Notes: generated by a model from the sequence alone, not told the origin. Counted from the stretch's first letter, positions 1-8,780 are shown. The stretch is 64,000 bases of DNA from Pseudomonas lactis (GCF_001439845.1 NZ_JYLO01000011.1:1-64000); one strand, 5' to 3'. Program-made: numbers and translations.

Positions 1-65
1 TTTGTGGGTGTGTTTGGGCTTCTTTTTTGTGTGGGCGTGGGGGGGCGGGCTCGGGGGGGGGTGGG
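1..65. other. G-rich low-complexity stretch at window edge
   Basis: The first 65 bases are almost entirely G and T on the plus strand, with G-runs of 7, 3, 9 and 4 within about 35 bases. No gene is seen here. It could be a G-quadruplex-forming sequence or a low-quality contig end; base composition is unlike everything downstream. Confidence 0.6.
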
Positions 66-111
66 GTGCCTAGGTTGGTGGCATCGTCAAATCGGGTACC
101 GACAGCCATCC

Positions 112-145
112 AAAAAAAGGCGCAAGCCCGTAGGGCTGCGCCTTT
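112..145 (-). terminator. Intrinsic terminator of the SIMPL gene
   Basis: A GC-rich hairpin (AAAGGCGCAAGCCC / GGGCTGCGCCTTT, three-base loop, one bulged A) is followed on the minus strand by a run of T (complement of the A-run at 112-118). It lies 16 bases past the stop of the minus-strand SIMPL gene. Confidence 0.85.
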
Positions 146-160
146 GTCCTGTCTAAAAAC

Positions 161-874
161 TTACTGTAAAACTTCGATCACGCCGTCGGCACTCATAGTG
201 ACCTGGCTGGTGCCAGCTTCCACTTCAGGCGTCGGCGCTGAATCGGCCATGGCGGCTTTCATCATCATGCCGCCACTGCGGGCGTAAGGCATTGGGTAGC
301 CATTGGTGTTGAAGTTCAGGTTGACGATCTTGTAGCCCTTGCCGCCGAGTGCATCGGTAGCCAGTTGCGCGCGCGCCTTGAACGCCGCCACCGCATCTTT
401 GAGCAGTGCATCTTCGCTGGCCTTGCGCGTGGTGTCGGCGATGGCGAAGTCCATGCTGTCCATTTTCAAGGTGTTCAACAACTCGCCGGTGAGTTTGGAC
501 AGCGCCGGGAAATCCGCGCTTTCCAAGCGCAGCTCGGCGCGTTCACGCCAGCCGGTGATCTTCTGGTTCTTGCTGTCGTAGATCGGGTAGCTGTTGCGGC
601 TGCCCTGGCGCAAGGTCACGCCTTTGACTTCGCGCGCCTGGCCCAGGGCCTGGTTCAGGGTGGTGGTGATTTCGGCAGCAAGCTTGGCCGGGTCGGCGTT
701 TTGCGATTCGGTGTAAAGAGTGACGATCATCTTGTCGCGGGCCACTTCCTGGCTGGCTTCGGCGCGCAGGGAGATCTGGTTGTAATGCAATGCATCGGCG
801 GCCATGGCCGGCAGGCTCGCCAGAGCGCTGGCGCTGAAGGTAATGATGGCTGCACTGCGAATGAAACGAGACAT
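161..874 (-). CDS. SIMPL (DUF541) domain periplasmic protein
   Basis: A 237-residue exported protein. The N-terminus has a positively charged start, a hydrophobic core and an AMA-A cleavage site around residue 25, so it should be periplasmic. The rest matches the SIMPL/DUF541 family: an early stretch on altered activity at the protein surface (SLRAEASQEVARDKM), then pairs of alternating strands and a C-terminal segment rich in Met near residues 200-210. Family members such as E. coli YggE are linked to oxidative-stress defence, but the biochemical role is not settled. It stands alone, transcribed away from roxS, and has its own terminator. Confidence 0.85.
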   Translation of the reverse strand: MSRFIRSAAIITFSASALASLPAMAADALHYNQISLRAEASQEVARDKMIVTLYTESQNADPAKLAAEITTTLNQALGQAREVKGVTLRQGSRNSYPIYDSKNQKITGWRERAELRLESADFPALSKLTGELLNTLKMDSMDFAIADTTRKASEDALLKDAVAAFKARAQLATDALGGKGYKIVNLNFNTNGYPMPYARSGGMMMKAAMADSAPTPEVEAGTSQVTMSADGVIEVLQ

Positions 875-1079
875 GGAAGCTCCTTGAGATAGTCGTGTTC
901 GGTAAGACTGTAGACGCTGGCATCGGGTTCTTCGGGTTTACACATTACCCACAAGTTATGCGGGCGCCGACGAACGGTCATTTACCCGGCCTGCGTCAAA
1001 GAGCCACACACGCCGTGCCAGCAGGTCTGCTTCGTTTATACTCGTGCCGATCCGCCTGCAGCGCTCACCGGGAGAGCTC

Positions 1080-2342
1080 ATGCTCGCCGCCGTAAAACTG
1101 ACTTCCGCCACTCGCCAGAACCTCTGGCGCCTGACGTTCATTCGCACCCTGGTACTGGCCGCGCAGGCCGGTTCCGTCGGGCTTGCCTATTGGTTCGACC
1201 TGTTGCCGCTGCCCTGGCTGCAACTGGCCGTGACCCTGGGTTTTTCCACCGTATTGTGTGTGTTCACCGCCATTCGGTTGCGTACCACTTGGCCTGTGAC
1301 CGAGCTGGAGTACGCCCTGCAACTGGCCTGTGACCTGTTTATCCACAGCGTGTTGCTGTACTTCTCCGGCGGTTCCACCAACCCCTTTGTCTCCTACTAC
1401 CTGGTGCCTTTGACCATCGCCGCCGTGACCCTGCCGTGGCGCTATTCGGTGGTCCTGTCGGGCATCGCGCTGACGCTGTACACCTTGCTGTTGGCACAGT
1501 TTTACCCCTTGCAGACATTCCCCATCGCCCGGGAAAACCTGCAAATCTATGGGATGTGGTTGAGCTTCGCCCTGTCGGCGGCAGTCATTACCTTCTTCGC
1601 CGCGCGCATGGCCGAAGAACTGCGTCGTCAGGAAGAACTGCGTGCCATTCGCCGTGAAGAGGGCCTGCGTGACCAGCAGTTGCTGGCCGTGGCCACCCAG
1701 GCCGCTGGCGCCGCCCATGAGTTGGGCACGCCGCTGGCGACCATGAGCGTGCTGCTCAAGGAAATGACCCAGGACCATCACGACCCGGCCCTGCAGGATG
1801 ATTTGAGCGTGCTGCAGGAACAGGTCAAGCAGTGCAAGCTGACGCTCCAGCAACTGGTGCGCGCCGCCGAGGCCAATCGCCGTCTGGCGGTCGAAATGCA
1901 AGACGTCACCCAATGGCTCGATGAGGCGCTGAACCGCTGGCACCTGATGCGTCCCGAAGCCAGTTACCGCTTCAACCTGCTGGGCCAAGGCAGCGTACCG
2001 CGCATGGCGCCACCGCCAGACCTGACCCAGGCGCTGCTCAACTTGCTGAACAATGCCGCCGATGCCTGCCCTGAAGGCCTCGGCGTGCAGTTGGACTGGG
2101 ACGCGGAAAACGTCACCATCAGCATTCGTGACCACGGCGCCGGCGTGCCGTTGGCCATTGCCGAGCAGATCGGCAAACCCTTCTTTACCACCAAGGGCAA
2201 AGGCTTCGGCCTGGGCCTGTTTTTGAGCAAGGCCAGCGTGACCCGCGCGGGCGGCTCAGTGAAGCTCTATAGTCATGAGGAAGGTGGCACGCTCACCGAG
2301 CTGCGCCTGCCCCGTGTCGCACGAGGAGATATCGATGAGTGA
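1080..2342 (+). CDS. roxS: Redox-responsive sensor histidine kinase RoxS (RegB/PrrB family)
   Basis: About 420 residues. The first ~170 residues form five to six membrane segments, followed by a short linker and a kinase core. The phosphoacceptor lies in AHELGTPLATM (His213), a form of the H-box typical of the RegB/PrrB/RoxS family, and the ATP-binding end carries DHGAGVP and GFGLGLFLSKA. ATG at 1080 is preferred over an in-frame ATG at 1044 because GGGAGAG precedes it. Family members sense the redox state of the respiratory chain and control terminal oxidases. The stop overlaps the start of roxR by 8 bases, so the two are co-translated. Confidence 0.9.
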   Translation: MLAAVKLTSATRQNLWRLTFIRTLVLAAQAGSVGLAYWFDLLPLPWLQLAVTLGFSTVLCVFTAIRLRTTWPVTELEYALQLACDLFIHSVLLYFSGGSTNPFVSYYLVPLTIAAVTLPWRYSVVLSGIALTLYTLLLAQFYPLQTFPIARENLQIYGMWLSFALSAAVITFFAARMAEELRRQEELRAIRREEGLRDQQLLAVATQAAGAAHELGTPLATMSVLLKEMTQDHHDPALQDDLSVLQEQVKQCKLTLQQLVRAAEANRRLAVEMQDVTQWLDEALNRWHLMRPEASYRFNLLGQGSVPRMAPPPDLTQALLNLLNNAADACPEGLGVQLDWDAENVTISIRDHGAGVPLAIAEQIGKPFFTTKGKGFGLGLFLSKASVTRAGGSVKLYSHEEGGTLTELRLPRVARGDIDE

Positions 2343-2895
2343 CGAGATCCAAGTCGAAGGCGAAGAACTGCCGCACCTGCTGCTGGTAGATGACGACGCG
2401 ACCTTTACCCGCGTGATGGCGCGCGCCATGAGCCGGCGCGGTTTTCGCGTCAGCACCGCAGGTTCTGCTGAAGAGGGCCTGACCATCGCCCAGGCCGACC
2501 TGCCGGACTACGCTGCCCTGGACCTGAAAATGGACGGCGACTCGGGCCTGGTGCTGCTGCCCAAGCTGCTGGAACTCGACCCGGAAATGCGCGTGGTGAT
2601 CCTCACCGGTTACTCCAGCATCGCCACCGCCGTCGAGGCGATCAAGCGCGGCGCCTGCAACTACCTGTGCAAACCAGCGGATGCCGACGACGTGCTGGCC
2701 GCCTTGCTGTCCGAGCATGCCGACCTCGACACCCTGGTGCCGGAAAATCCGATGTCGGTGGACCGCCTGCAGTGGGAACACATCCAGCGCGTGTTGACCG
2801 AACACGAAGGCAACATCTCCGCCACCGCCCGCGCCCTGGGCATGCACCGCCGCACGCTGCAACGCAAGTTGCAGAAGCGCCCGGTACGACGCTGA
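2335..2895 (+). CDS. roxR: Response regulator RoxR (RegA/PrrA family)
   Basis: A 186-residue two-domain regulator. The receiver domain (residues ~14-130) has the acidic pair in LLLVDDDATF, the phosphorylated Asp63 (ALDLKMDG) and a conserved Lys in the later CKPAD motif. A short C-terminal Fis-type helix-turn-helix (ISATARALGMHRRTLQRKL) is characteristic of RegA/PrrA/RoxR, which lack the larger output domains of OmpR or NtrC types. ATG at 2335 sits behind an AGGAG-like site inside the end of roxS. In other Pseudomonas the pair regulates cyanide-insensitive oxidase and respiratory genes; targets here cannot be read from sequence. Confidence 0.9.
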   Translation: MSDEIQVEGEELPHLLLVDDDATFTRVMARAMSRRGFRVSTAGSAEEGLTIAQADLPDYAALDLKMDGDSGLVLLPKLLELDPEMRVVILTGYSSIATAVEAIKRGACNYLCKPADADDVLAALLSEHADLDTLVPENPMSVDRLQWEHIQRVLTEHEGNISATARALGMHRRTLQRKLQKRPVRR

Positions 2896-2935
2896 ACGGC
2901 AACTGAACAACCCGCTTCAGGCTGCACGGACGCAC

Positions 2936-2959
2936 GAACCGATCCCCTATGATCGGTTC
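2936..2959. promoter_or_regulatory. Perfect 9-bp inverted repeat upstream of the ABC transporter gene
   Basis: GAACCGATC and GATCGGTTC flank six bases. A -10-like TATGAT (2948-2953) lies inside the palindrome and the ABC gene begins at 2995, so the element could be an operator over the start of transcription. No convincing -35 box was seen. It could also act as a weak hairpin after roxR. Confidence 0.4.
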
Positions 2960-2994
2960 AAACGCCTGTGACTTTTTCCTACCGAGCCTGAACG

Positions 2995-4719
2995 ATGAAT
3001 CAGAACGCTGAATACCGCGCGGTCAACGATGCGGTGCGTGGGCAATTCTTCCGCCGAACCTGGGCGATGATCACCCCCTATTGGCGCAGTGAAGAGAAGG
3101 GCAGGGCCTGGCTGCTGCTGGCCGCCGTGATTGGCCTGTCGCTGTTCAGCGTGGCGATCTCCGTGTGGATCAACCACTGGTACAAAGACTTCTACAACGC
3201 CTTGGAGAAGAAGGACACAGCGGCCTTCTGGCAACTGATCGGCTATTTCGGCGGGATCGCGGCGGTGGCGATACTCGGTGCGGTGTACCGCCTTTACCTG
3301 ACCCAGATGCTGACGATCCGCTGGCGCGCCTGGCTCACCGAAAAACACTTCAGCCGCTGGCTGGCCCACAAGAATTACTACCAGCTGGAGCAGGGCGGCT
3401 ACACCGATAACCCGGACCAGCGGATTTCCGAAGACCTCAACAACTTCACGTCCGGCACTTTAAGCCTGGGCCTCGGCTTGCTGCGTAACGTGGTCAGCCT
3501 GGTGTCATTCTCGATCATCCTGTGGGGCGTCTCGGGCAGCATCGAAGTGTTCGGCATCACCATCCCCGGCTACATGTTCTGGTGTGCGCTGCTGTACGCC
3601 GCCGTGGGCAGTTGGCTGACGCACCTGATCGGCCGGCGCTTGATTGGCCTGAGCAACCAACAACAACGCTTCGAAGCGGACCTGCGTTTTTCCATGGTGC
3701 GGGTGCGTGAGAATGCCGAAAGTATCGCCCTGTACAACGGCGAGCCGAATGAAAGGCAGCGCCTGAGCATGCGCTTCGGCAAGGTCTGGCAGAACTTCTG
3801 GGACATCATGAAAGTGTCCAAGCGCCTGACCTTTTTCACCGCCGGCTACAGCCAGATCGCGATCATCTTCCCGTTTATCGTCGCCGCGCCGCGCTACTTC
3901 ACCGGCAAGATCGAGCTGGGCGAGCTGATGCAAATCAACTCGGCGTTCGGCAACGTACAAGAGAACTTCAGCTGGTTTATCAACGCCTATTCGGAGCTGG
4001 CGACATGGCGCGCCACCAGCGACCGTCTATTGAGTTTCCAGCAAGCCATGAGCGACAACGAGCAACGCACGCCGGCGATCGACGTGCGCCCTGAAGGCGA
4101 GCGCCTGGTGATCAACGACCTGGGCATGGACCTGGCCGACGGCCGCCATTTGCTCACCGACGCCGACATGACCGTGGAGCCTGGCCAGCGCGTCATGCTC
4201 AGCGGGCGTTCCGGCAGCGGCAAGAGCACCTTGCTGCGGGCGATGGGGCACCTGTGGCCCGCCGGGCATGGCAGCATTCGCCTGCCGGCGACGCGCTACC
4301 TGTTCCTGCCGCAAAAGCCTTACCTGCCGATTGGTACGCTCAAGGCCGTGTTGAGTTACCCACAGGACGACAGCGTCTACGCGCCAGAACGTTATGCACA
4401 GGTGCTGGAAACCTGCCGCCTGCCCCATCTGGTCAGCCGCCTGGATGAAGCCAACCACTGGCAACGCATGCTCTCGCCCGGCGAACAACAGCGCCTGGCC
4501 TTTGCCCGTGCGTTGTTGTTTGCACCGCGATGGCTGTACATGGATGAGGCGACCTCGGCCATGGATGAAGAAGACGAGGCGACCTTGTACCAGGCGTTGA
4601 TCGATGAACTGCCGGGGCTGAGCATCGTCAGCGTCGGCCACCGCAGCAGCCTCAAGCGTTTCCATGGGCGGCATGTGCGCATTGACGGTGGGCGGTTGCA
4701 GGAACAGCAACTCACTTAA
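2995..4719 (+). CDS. Fused ABC transporter, permease plus ATPase (SbmA/YddA-like)
   Basis: A 574-residue half-transporter. Residues ~35-330 form a membrane domain of the ABC_membrane_2 type (as in E. coli YddA and SbmA/BacA and in eukaryotic ABCD proteins), with the conserved EQGGYTDNPDQRISED cytoplasmic motif. Residues ~365-570 are the ATPase: Walker A GRSGSGKST, signature LSPGEQQRLAFARAL, Walker B WLYMDEATSAMD and an H-loop in SVGHRSS. It probably works as a homodimer. The substrate is unknown; relatives move peptides, vitamins or lipids. It follows roxR by 99 bases with its own possible promoter. Confidence 0.85.
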   Translation: MNQNAEYRAVNDAVRGQFFRRTWAMITPYWRSEEKGRAWLLLAAVIGLSLFSVAISVWINHWYKDFYNALEKKDTAAFWQLIGYFGGIAAVAILGAVYRLYLTQMLTIRWRAWLTEKHFSRWLAHKNYYQLEQGGYTDNPDQRISEDLNNFTSGTLSLGLGLLRNVVSLVSFSIILWGVSGSIEVFGITIPGYMFWCALLYAAVGSWLTHLIGRRLIGLSNQQQRFEADLRFSMVRVRENAESIALYNGEPNERQRLSMRFGKVWQNFWDIMKVSKRLTFFTAGYSQIAIIFPFIVAAPRYFTGKIELGELMQINSAFGNVQENFSWFINAYSELATWRATSDRLLSFQQAMSDNEQRTPAIDVRPEGERLVINDLGMDLADGRHLLTDADMTVEPGQRVMLSGRSGSGKSTLLRAMGHLWPAGHGSIRLPATRYLFLPQKPYLPIGTLKAVLSYPQDDSVYAPERYAQVLETCRLPHLVSRLDEANHWQRMLSPGEQQRLAFARALLFAPRWLYMDEATSAMDEEDEATLYQALIDELPGLSIVSVGHRSSLKRFHGRHVRIDGGRLQEQQLT

Positions 4720-4737
4720 GCTCTTGCGCGCTTAATT

Positions 4738-4833
4738 TAGGAGCGAGCTTGCTCGCGAAAAACGTCAACGATGACGCGTGCTCCCTGAATAAACGCGGCG
4801 CCTGTGAGTTTTTCGCGAGCAAGCTCGCTCCTA
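4738..4833. repeat. REPIN, class A (paired REP)
   Basis: Two inverted copies of GAGCGAGCTTGCTCGCGAA bracket a ~50-base spacer. The same element recurs near 25.5, 49.3 and 61.4 kb. It lies between two convergent genes. Such elements are mobilised by RAYT transposases, none of which is in this window. Confidence 0.9.
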
Positions 4834-4878
4834 CAATTAGCGGAGTGTCTGAGGCAGGTGTGTCAACGGGCACACCGC

Positions 4879-4903
4879 TATCGCAGGCAAGCCAGCTCCC
4901 ACA
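4879..4903. repeat. Single class B REP unit
   Basis: One solitary copy of the ATCGCAGGCAAGCCAGCTCC-type unit that occurs as inverted pairs at 8781, 22381 and 26618. It has no partner nearby. Confidence 0.75.
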
Positions 4904-4941
4904 GGGGGGCGGTGTTGTCTGATGGTTCAGGCACCTAATAA

Positions 4942-4978
4942 AAAGCCCGGCTGATCATCGATCAGCCGGGCTTTTTTA
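4942..4978. terminator. Bidirectional intrinsic terminator
   Basis: A 13-bp perfect stem (AAGCCCGGCTGAT / ATCAGCCGGGCTT, five-base loop) has A-run on one side and T-run on the other. It lies 16 bases past the stop of minus-strand yhcB and can also stop readthrough from the ABC gene. Confidence 0.9.
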
Positions 4979-4993
4979 TTGCTCGAAGATGAC

Positions 4994-5431
4994 TTACTTC
5001 TTCAAGCCGTAATGCTCATCCAACATGCCTGGGGCGTTCGGCGTTTTTGGCGCGTAGTCCCGTGGTGGCTCCTGGTTTTCCCGTGGTGGGGTCAGGCGTT
5101 CCCGTGGGGTTTGCGGTGCATCGGAATGCAGCGCGGCCAGCAGGCGCTGGCGGGTGATGTCGTCGAGGGCCAGGCGGTTAGCGCCATCGGCGAGGTGATC
5201 CTGTACTTCCTGGTAGCTCTGGGTGAGCTTCTTGACCAGGGTCGCGGTGCTGTTGAAGTGGGTAACAACCTCGTTCTGATAACTGTCAAAACGTTCCTGA
5301 ATGTCATCCAGCTGACGCTGCGTGCGGTTAGGCGCGGCATTGGGCAGCAGGCGGGCAACCAGGAAACCAATGGCGACACCGGCAACCAGGGCAAGAGTCG
5401 GCAACAACCAAACTAAGAGCGAGTGTTCCAC
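4994..5431 (-). CDS. YhcB/ZapG-like inner-membrane protein (DUF1043)
   Basis: A 145-residue protein with one N-terminal membrane helix (residues ~5-27), then a coiled-coil-like stretch (residues ~35-100) and a Pro/Arg-rich, probably disordered tail. This layout and the RTQRQLDDIQERFDSYQNEV segment fit DUF1043 (E. coli YhcB/ZapG), which helps couple division and envelope growth. The tail (residues 105-145) contains PRER and PPREN repeats and is longer on prolines than the E. coli form. It is monocistronic and divergent from the hydrolase. Confidence 0.85.
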   Translation of the reverse strand: MEHSLLVWLLPTLALVAGVAIGFLVARLLPNAAPNRTQRQLDDIQERFDSYQNEVVTHFNSTATLVKKLTQSYQEVQDHLADGANRLALDDITRQRLLAALHSDAPQTPRERLTPPRENQEPPRDYAPKTPNAPGMLDEHYGLKK

Positions 5432-5577
5432 GAGTCCTTCCTCTATAAACGGCTTTGCTTTACGTTAACGGCTCAAACCTGCGCTGTATACCGCGATTAA
5501 GCTCGCAATGATGCCATGCACAGACTTTTAGCTAGACGAGTCGACCCCTTGAGAGGTCACGGAGTTCATCCTTGCTC

Positions 5578-6207
5578 ATGCGTGAAACCCCCGTTTTGAT
5601 CGATGGCCCGGTGGGCCAATTGGAAGCCCTGTACCTGGATCACCCCGAACCACGTGGCCTGGCGCTGGTTTGCCACCCTAACCCGGTACAGGGTGGGACC
5701 ATGCTCAATAAAGTCGTATCGACCTTGCAACGCACCGCCCGCGACGCGGGTTTGATTACTTTGCGTTTCAATTACCGGGGCGTCGGTGCCAGTGCCGGTA
5801 CTCACGATATGGCCAGCGGTGAAGTCGATGATGCAGAAGCGGCCGCCACCTGGTTGCGGGAAAAGCACCCGGACCTGCCGATCACCTTGCTGGGTTTTTC
5901 CTTCGGCGGTTACGTGGCTGCCAGTCTCGGCGGGCGTTTGGAAGCCAAGGGCGAAAAGCTCGCGCACCTGTTCATGGTGGCTGCGGCGGTGATGCGCCTG
6001 GGCGAGTCGGACGTGCTGCCCCAAGGCTGCCCGTTGACCCTGATCCAGCCGGAAACCGATGAAGTTGTGGACCCGCAACTCGTCTACGCCTGGTCCGCCG
6101 CCCTGAAACGCCCCCATGAGCTGCTGAAAGTGGCAGAATGCGGACACTTTTTTCATGGCAAGCTGACCGATCTCAAGGATCTGGTGCTGCCACGCCTTTC
6201 GAATTGA
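5578..6207 (+). CDS. Alpha/beta hydrolase
   Basis: A ~209-residue protein with the compact alpha/beta-hydrolase layout: an oxyanion-side HPNPVQGGTM near the start, RFNYRGVGAS, and the nucleophile elbow GFSFGGY. The acid is probably the Asp in ETDEVVDP and the His is in ECGHFFHG near the end. This matches a small esterase/dienelactone-hydrolase-like family found beside trpS in Pseudomonas; the substrate is not known. ATG at 5578 is given, but an in-frame TTG at 5572 is better spaced from GGAG at 5561-5564, so the start is uncertain. trpS begins 16 bases downstream, suggesting one transcript. Confidence 0.8.
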   Translation: MRETPVLIDGPVGQLEALYLDHPEPRGLALVCHPNPVQGGTMLNKVVSTLQRTARDAGLITLRFNYRGVGASAGTHDMASGEVDDAEAAATWLREKHPDLPITLLGFSFGGYVAASLGGRLEAKGEKLAHLFMVAAAVMRLGESDVLPQGCPLTLIQPETDEVVDPQLVYAWSAALKRPHELLKVAECGHFFHGKLTDLKDLVLPRLSN

Positions 6208-6223
6208 TGACAAGCGATCACCC

Positions 6224-7579
6224 ATGACGACCCGTACCCGTATCCTCACCGGCATCACCACCACCGGCACGCCGCACCTGGGCAACTACGCCGGTGCGAT
6301 TCGCCCGGCGATCCTCGCCAGCGAAGACGCGAATGCCGACTCCTTCTACTTCCTGGCCGACTACCACGCCCTGATCAAATGCGATGACCCGCAGCGCATC
6401 CAGCGCTCGCGTATGGAAATCGCCGCGACTTGGCTGGCCGGTGGCCTGGATGTGAACCGAGTGACCTTCTACCGCCAGTCGGACATCCCGGAAATCCCCG
6501 AGCTGACCTGGCTGCTGACCTGCGTTGCCGCCAAGGGCCTGCTCAACCGCGCCCATGCCTACAAGGCCTCGGTGGACAAGAACGTGGAAAACGGTGAAGA
6601 CCCGGATGCGGGTATCAGCATGGGCCTGTACAGCTACCCGGTGCTGATGGCAGCGGACATCCTGATGTTCAACGCGCACAAGGTGCCGGTGGGGCGCGAC
6701 CAGATCCAGCACGTGGAAATGGCCCGCGATATCGGCCAGCGCTTCAACCACCTGTTCGGCAACGGTAAAGAATTCTTCACCATGCCCGAGGCGCTGATCG
6801 AAGAAAGCGTGGCTACCTTGCCGGGCCTGGATGGCCGCAAGATGTCCAAGAGCTACGACAACACCATCCCGTTGTTCACCAGCGCCAAGGACATGAAGGA
6901 CGCGATCTCGCGGATCGTCACCGACTCGCGCGCGCCAGGCGAAGCCAAGGACCCGGACAATTCGCACCTGTTCACCCTGTACCAGGCGTTCGCGACCAAG
7001 GCCCAGGAAGCCCAATTCCGTGGCGAGCTGCTAGAAGGCCTGGGCTGGGGCGAGGCGAAGAACCGTCTGTTCCAACTGCTCGACGGCCAGCTCGGCGAAG
7101 CGCGCGAGCGTTACCATCAATTGATGTCGCGCCCATCGGACATGGAAGACCAGTTGCAGGTCGGCGCCAAGAAGGCCCGCGCTGTGGCGGCACCGTTCCT
7201 GGCCGAGCTGCGTGAAGCGGTGGGCCTGCGTTCGTTCGTCAACCAGGCGGCGGCGCCGGTCGCCACCAAGAAAAAAGCAGCGAAGGCTGCGCGGTTTGTG
7301 AGCTTCCGTGAAGCTGACGGCAGCTTCCGCTTCCGCCTGTTGGCCGCCGACGGCGAGCAACTGCTGTTGTCGCGCAACTTTACCGATGGCAAAGCAGCCG
7401 GCGCGGTGACCAAGCAACTGCAAAGTGGTGATGCGCTGGACGTGCGCGCCGAGGCTCTGACCTTCAGCGTATGGCTGGACGGCGCCGCAGTAGCTGACAG
7501 TGCCGAGTACGCCGATGAAGCATCGCGTGACGCGGCCATCGAAGCCTTGCGCGCTGCGTTAGCCCCCATCGAGGATTAA
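6224..7579 (+). CDS. trpS: Tryptophan-tRNA ligase with C-terminal extension
   Basis: A 451-residue class I synthetase that charges tRNA-Trp. The HIGH-type signature is TPHLGN (residues ~16-21), and KMSKS is at residues 206-210. The catalytic part ends near residue 340; E. coli TrpRS is only about 334 residues. A lysine-rich linker (TKKKAAKAA, around residue 350) leads to ~100 extra residues that look like two copies of a short strand-strand-strand-helix unit (FRFRLLAADGEQLL... and FSVWLDGAAVADS...), similar to DUF1508/YegP-type repeats. A hairpin terminator follows. Confidence 0.93.
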   Translation: MTTRTRILTGITTTGTPHLGNYAGAIRPAILASEDANADSFYFLADYHALIKCDDPQRIQRSRMEIAATWLAGGLDVNRVTFYRQSDIPEIPELTWLLTCVAAKGLLNRAHAYKASVDKNVENGEDPDAGISMGLYSYPVLMAADILMFNAHKVPVGRDQIQHVEMARDIGQRFNHLFGNGKEFFTMPEALIEESVATLPGLDGRKMSKSYDNTIPLFTSAKDMKDAISRIVTDSRAPGEAKDPDNSHLFTLYQAFATKAQEAQFRGELLEGLGWGEAKNRLFQLLDGQLGEARERYHQLMSRPSDMEDQLQVGAKKARAVAAPFLAELREAVGLRSFVNQAAAPVATKKKAAKAARFVSFREADGSFRFRLLAADGEQLLLSRNFTDGKAAGAVTKQLQSGDALDVRAEALTFSVWLDGAAVADSAEYADEASRDAAIEALRAALAPIED

Positions 7580-7608
7580 CCCGACCAAGGGTTGATTGCC
7601 ATTATCCA

Positions 7609-7638
7609 GGGCCGTCGTTACAGTGTCGGCCCGTTTTT
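7609..7638 (+). terminator. Probable intrinsic terminator between trpS and zapE
   Basis: A six-bp all-GC stem (GGGCCG / CGGCCC, 12-base loop) is followed by GTTTTTG. It ends 21 bases before zapE, so it may only attenuate. Confidence 0.55.
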
Positions 7639-7658
7639 GTTGCCTTGCTAACGAAATT

Positions 7659-8753
7659 ATGACGCCCCTAGAACGATATCAAGCTGATCTGAAACGCCCC
7701 GAGTTCTTCCATGACGCGGCCCAGGAAAATGCCGTGCGTCATTTGCAGCGCCTGTACGAGGACCTCGTAGCCGCGTCGCAAAGCAAGCCAGGGATGTTCA
7801 GCAAGCTGTTTGGCAAGAAAGACCACACGCCGGTCAAGGGCCTGTATTTCTGGGGCGGTGTGGGTCGGGGCAAGACTTACCTGGTAGACACCTTCTTTGA
7901 AGCGCTGCCGTTCAAGGAAAAAGTGCGTACGCACTTCCACCGCTTCATGAAGCGCGTGCATGAAGAGATGAAGACCCTGCCGGGCGAGAAAAACCCGCTG
8001 ACCATCATCGCCAAGCGTTTCGCCCAAGAGGCCCGGGTGATCTGCTTCGATGAATTCTTCGTCTCCGACATCACCGACGCCATGATCCTTGGCACCCTGA
8101 TGGAAGAACTGTTCAAGAACGGTGTGACCCTGGTGGCCACATCGAACATCGTGCCCGATGGCCTGTACAAGGACGGCCTGCAACGTGCACGCTTCCTGCC
8201 GGCCATTGCGCTGATCAAGCAGAACACCGATATCGTCAATGTCGACAGCGGCGTCGACTACCGCTTGCGTCACCTGGAGCAAGCCGAGCTGTTCCACTTC
8301 CCGCTCAACGAAGCAGCACACGAAAGCTTGAAGAAAAGCTTCCGCGCCCTGACGCCGGAATGCACCCAGGCGGTGGAAAACGACAAGCTGATGATCGAGA
8401 ACCGCGAAATCATCGCACTGCGCACCTGCGATGACGTAGCCTGGTTCGAGTTCCGCCAACTGTGCGATGGGCCACGCAGCCAGAACGATTACATCGAGCT
8501 GGGCAAGATCTTCCACGCCGTGATCTTGAGTGGTGTGGAACAGATGGGCGTGACCACCGACGATATCGCCCGACGGTTCATCAACATGGTCGATGAGTTC
8601 TATGACCGTAACGTCAAGCTGATCATCTCGGCGGAAGTCGAACTCAAGGACCTCTATACGGGTGGTCGCTTGAACTTCGAATTCCAGCGCACCTTGAGTC
8701 GCCTGCTGGAAATGCAGTCCCACGAGTTCCTGTCGCGCGGGCACAAGCCTTAA
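7659..8753 (+). CDS. zapE: Cell division ATPase ZapE (AFG1 family)
   Basis: A 364-residue AFG1-like P-loop ATPase. Walker A is WGGVGRGKTYL (residues ~66-76) and Walker B is VICFDEFFVSDI, followed by a sensor-like ATSNIVPDGLY. In E. coli ZapE acts at the Z-ring late in constriction. An upstream in-frame ATG at 7596 exists but lies in the trpS terminator; ATG at 7659 fits the usual MTPLERYQADL start. In other Pseudomonas this gene also sits next to trpS and near the bc1 and ribosomal genes. Confidence 0.9.
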   Translation: MTPLERYQADLKRPEFFHDAAQENAVRHLQRLYEDLVAASQSKPGMFSKLFGKKDHTPVKGLYFWGGVGRGKTYLVDTFFEALPFKEKVRTHFHRFMKRVHEEMKTLPGEKNPLTIIAKRFAQEARVICFDEFFVSDITDAMILGTLMEELFKNGVTLVATSNIVPDGLYKDGLQRARFLPAIALIKQNTDIVNVDSGVDYRLRHLEQAELFHFPLNEAAHESLKKSFRALTPECTQAVENDKLMIENREIIALRTCDDVAWFEFRQLCDGPRSQNDYIELGKIFHAVILSGVEQMGVTTDDIARRFINMVDEFYDRNVKLIISAEVELKDLYTGGRLNFEFQRTLSRLLEMQSHEFLSRGHKP

Positions 8754-8780
8754 TCAATCTCCGGCTCAATGGAGATCTAA

